Assembly: GCF_007833165.1 (NCBI RefSeq)
Contig: NZ_VOBQ01000023.1
Location: 62,001 to 126,000 of the forward strand
Length of the DNA stretch: 64,000 bases
Reading direction: 5' to 3'
DNA from: Caenimonas sedimenti
GTDB lineage: Bacteria > Pseudomonadota > Gammaproteobacteria > Burkholderiales > Burkholderiaceae_C
A program made the position numbers and the translations under genes. How positions within the stretch are numbered: position 1 is the stretch's first letter; each line of letters opens with the position of its first letter. Below are positions 63,075-64,000 of this stretch, piece after piece. The notes below the pieces were generated by a model, which ran no database searches, was not told the origin of the DNA, and worked only from the letters and a program-made list of their open reading frames with translations.

Positions 63075-64000
63075 ATGGATATCGTCACCGCGAGTCTGCT
63101 CGGTGAGTTCGTTAAGGAGCACGGGCTGGAGGCCTTGAAAGAGGACTCGCAGTTTGAGCATTTCTGCACCTACGCTGTCGTCCACAGGAGCTTCTCCGGT
63201 GAGACCTTCAACACACACGATCTGGTTGTTGGTGCCGGAGGGGATACCGGCATTGACGCCATCGCGATCTTTGTCAACGGCACCTTGATCACAGACATGG
63301 ATCAACTGGAAGAGTTGTGCTCCCTCAGTGGACAGCTTGACGTGGCATTCGTATTTGTACAAGCCGAGCGAAGCAGTAGCTTTGACGCCATGAAGATCGG
63401 CAACCTTGGATTCGGGGTTGCTGACTTCTTCAGCCAAGATCCAAAGTTGAAGCGCAATGATAGGGTCATCGCCTCGGCGGAGATGGCACAGATGCTGTTC
63501 GCACGGAGCAGCAAGTTTTCTCCCGGGAATCCCGTCGTACGAATGTTCTATCTCACGACAGGTAAATGGGTTGACGAGACGGACTTGGTGAATAGGCAAG
63601 AAGCTCAGTGCAAGGACCTTTACAGCACTGAGGCTTTCCGCGACGTTACGTTCGAGTCATTCGGTGCCGCGCGACTCCAAAAGCTCTATCGAGAAACTCG
63701 CAACGTCGTTAACCGCGACTTCGAGTTCAAACACAATGTGAGCGTTCCTTCGTCTGAAGGCGTACAAGAAGCCTTCATCGGCTACCTTCCGTGGTCGCAG
63801 TTCCTGCGAATCGTGGCCGACGATGCGGGAACGTCTGTGAACAGCACGCTCTTCTTTGATAACGTGCGTGATTGGCTTGGTGAGACTCCGGTGAACTCGG
63901 AGATCAAAGGAACTTTGGAATCTCCGCGAAAGGCACGCTTCGCGTTGATGAACAATGGCGTGACCATCATCGCCCGCGCGATGAAGCGGACGTCCGACAC
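63075..64000 (+). CDS. AIPR-family abortive phage infection protein (3' end cut by window edge)
   Basis: An open frame runs from ATG 63075 to the right edge, 308 codons without a stop. It begins MDIVTASLLGEFVKEHGLEA and has VFVQAERSSSFDAMKIGN near residue 97. The AIPR-like block FFDNVRDWLGETPVNSEIKG, followed by KARFALMNNGVTIIARAMKR, appears at residues about 258-306. AIPR proteins are associated with phage resistance and with restriction-like systems. The early part (GAGGDTGIDAIAIFVNGTLI) has the form of the nuclease-like N-terminus seen in this family, with the D-x-D-A-I pattern. The remaining C-terminus and downstream partners are outside the window. Confidence 0.8.
   Translation, partial: MDIVTASLLGEFVKEHGLEALKEDSQFEHFCTYAVVHRSFSGETFNTHDLVVGAGGDTGIDAIAIFVNGTLITDMDQLEELCSLSGQLDVAFVFVQAERSSSFDAMKIGNLGFGVADFFSQDPKLKRNDRVIASAEMAQMLFARSSKFSPGNPVVRMFYLTTGKWVDETDLVNRQEAQCKDLYSTEAFRDVTFESFGAARLQKLYRETRNVVNRDFEFKHNVSVPSSEGVQEAFIGYLPWSQFLRIVADDAGTSVNSTLFFDNVRDWLGETPVNSEIKGTLESPRKARFALMNNGVTIIARAMKRTSD

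Overview
The window is GC-rich, with the isc gene order, LivFGHMK and Bug transporters and coding style of a betaproteobacterium, most likely Burkholderiales (Comamonadaceae-like). That placement is inferred from gene content and protein style, not from a marker-gene search.

Layout. (1) 1-8.6 kb is core: an aspartate/aromatic aminotransferase (partial, minus strand), uvrB, then the iron-sulfur cluster operon iscR-iscS-iscU-iscA-hscB-hscA-fdx behind an IscR-type operator and a structured leader. (2) 8.6-20.4 kb is a tightly overlapped minus-strand catabolic operon of twelve genes. A GntR-family regulator lies next to a palindromic operator. It is followed by a complete branched-chain-type ABC importer, a Bug/TctC-type binding protein, a two-subunit aconitase-family hydro-lyase, a cyclic amidohydrolase, a fumarate-reductase-like flavoprotein and a methylisocitrate-lyase-like C-C lyase. 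Together they look like uptake and ring opening of a cyclic amide or imide, followed by hydration and cleavage of a substituted malate. The substrate is unknown. (3) 20.6-21.4 kb holds dnaQ and tRNA-Val(CAC).

(4) From the tRNA to about 33 kb the DNA is accessory. It holds a tyrosine recombinase beside the tRNA, a primase/VapE-type replication protein, many small unknown genes, a secreted SNase-DUF5648 nuclease, a YHYH protein, two paralogous mini-genes sharing a leader, and a three-gene minus-strand operon with a LexA box. LigD (ligase-polymerase, no phosphoesterase domain) follows at 33.5-35.4 kb. (5) 35.9-54.0 kb is a type I secretion locus: a C39-like ABC exporter, a 298-residue exported protein, a 4532-residue RTX/VCBS giant protein and an HlyD-type adaptor. 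No TolC-like gene is visible.

(6) 54.0-64.0 kb is a second accessory stretch. It has decayed or error-containing minus-strand genes (a QueC-like PP-loop protein and an acidic membrane protein), a predicted outer-membrane barrel, an RNase T2, a ComEC-like metallo-beta-lactamase lipoprotein one base upstream of a trypsin-like peptidase, a TPR protein and, running off the right edge, an AIPR-family abortive-infection protein. The metallo-beta-lactamase/peptidase/TPR/AIPR stretch is the best candidate in the window for an uncharacterised conflict (defence) system.
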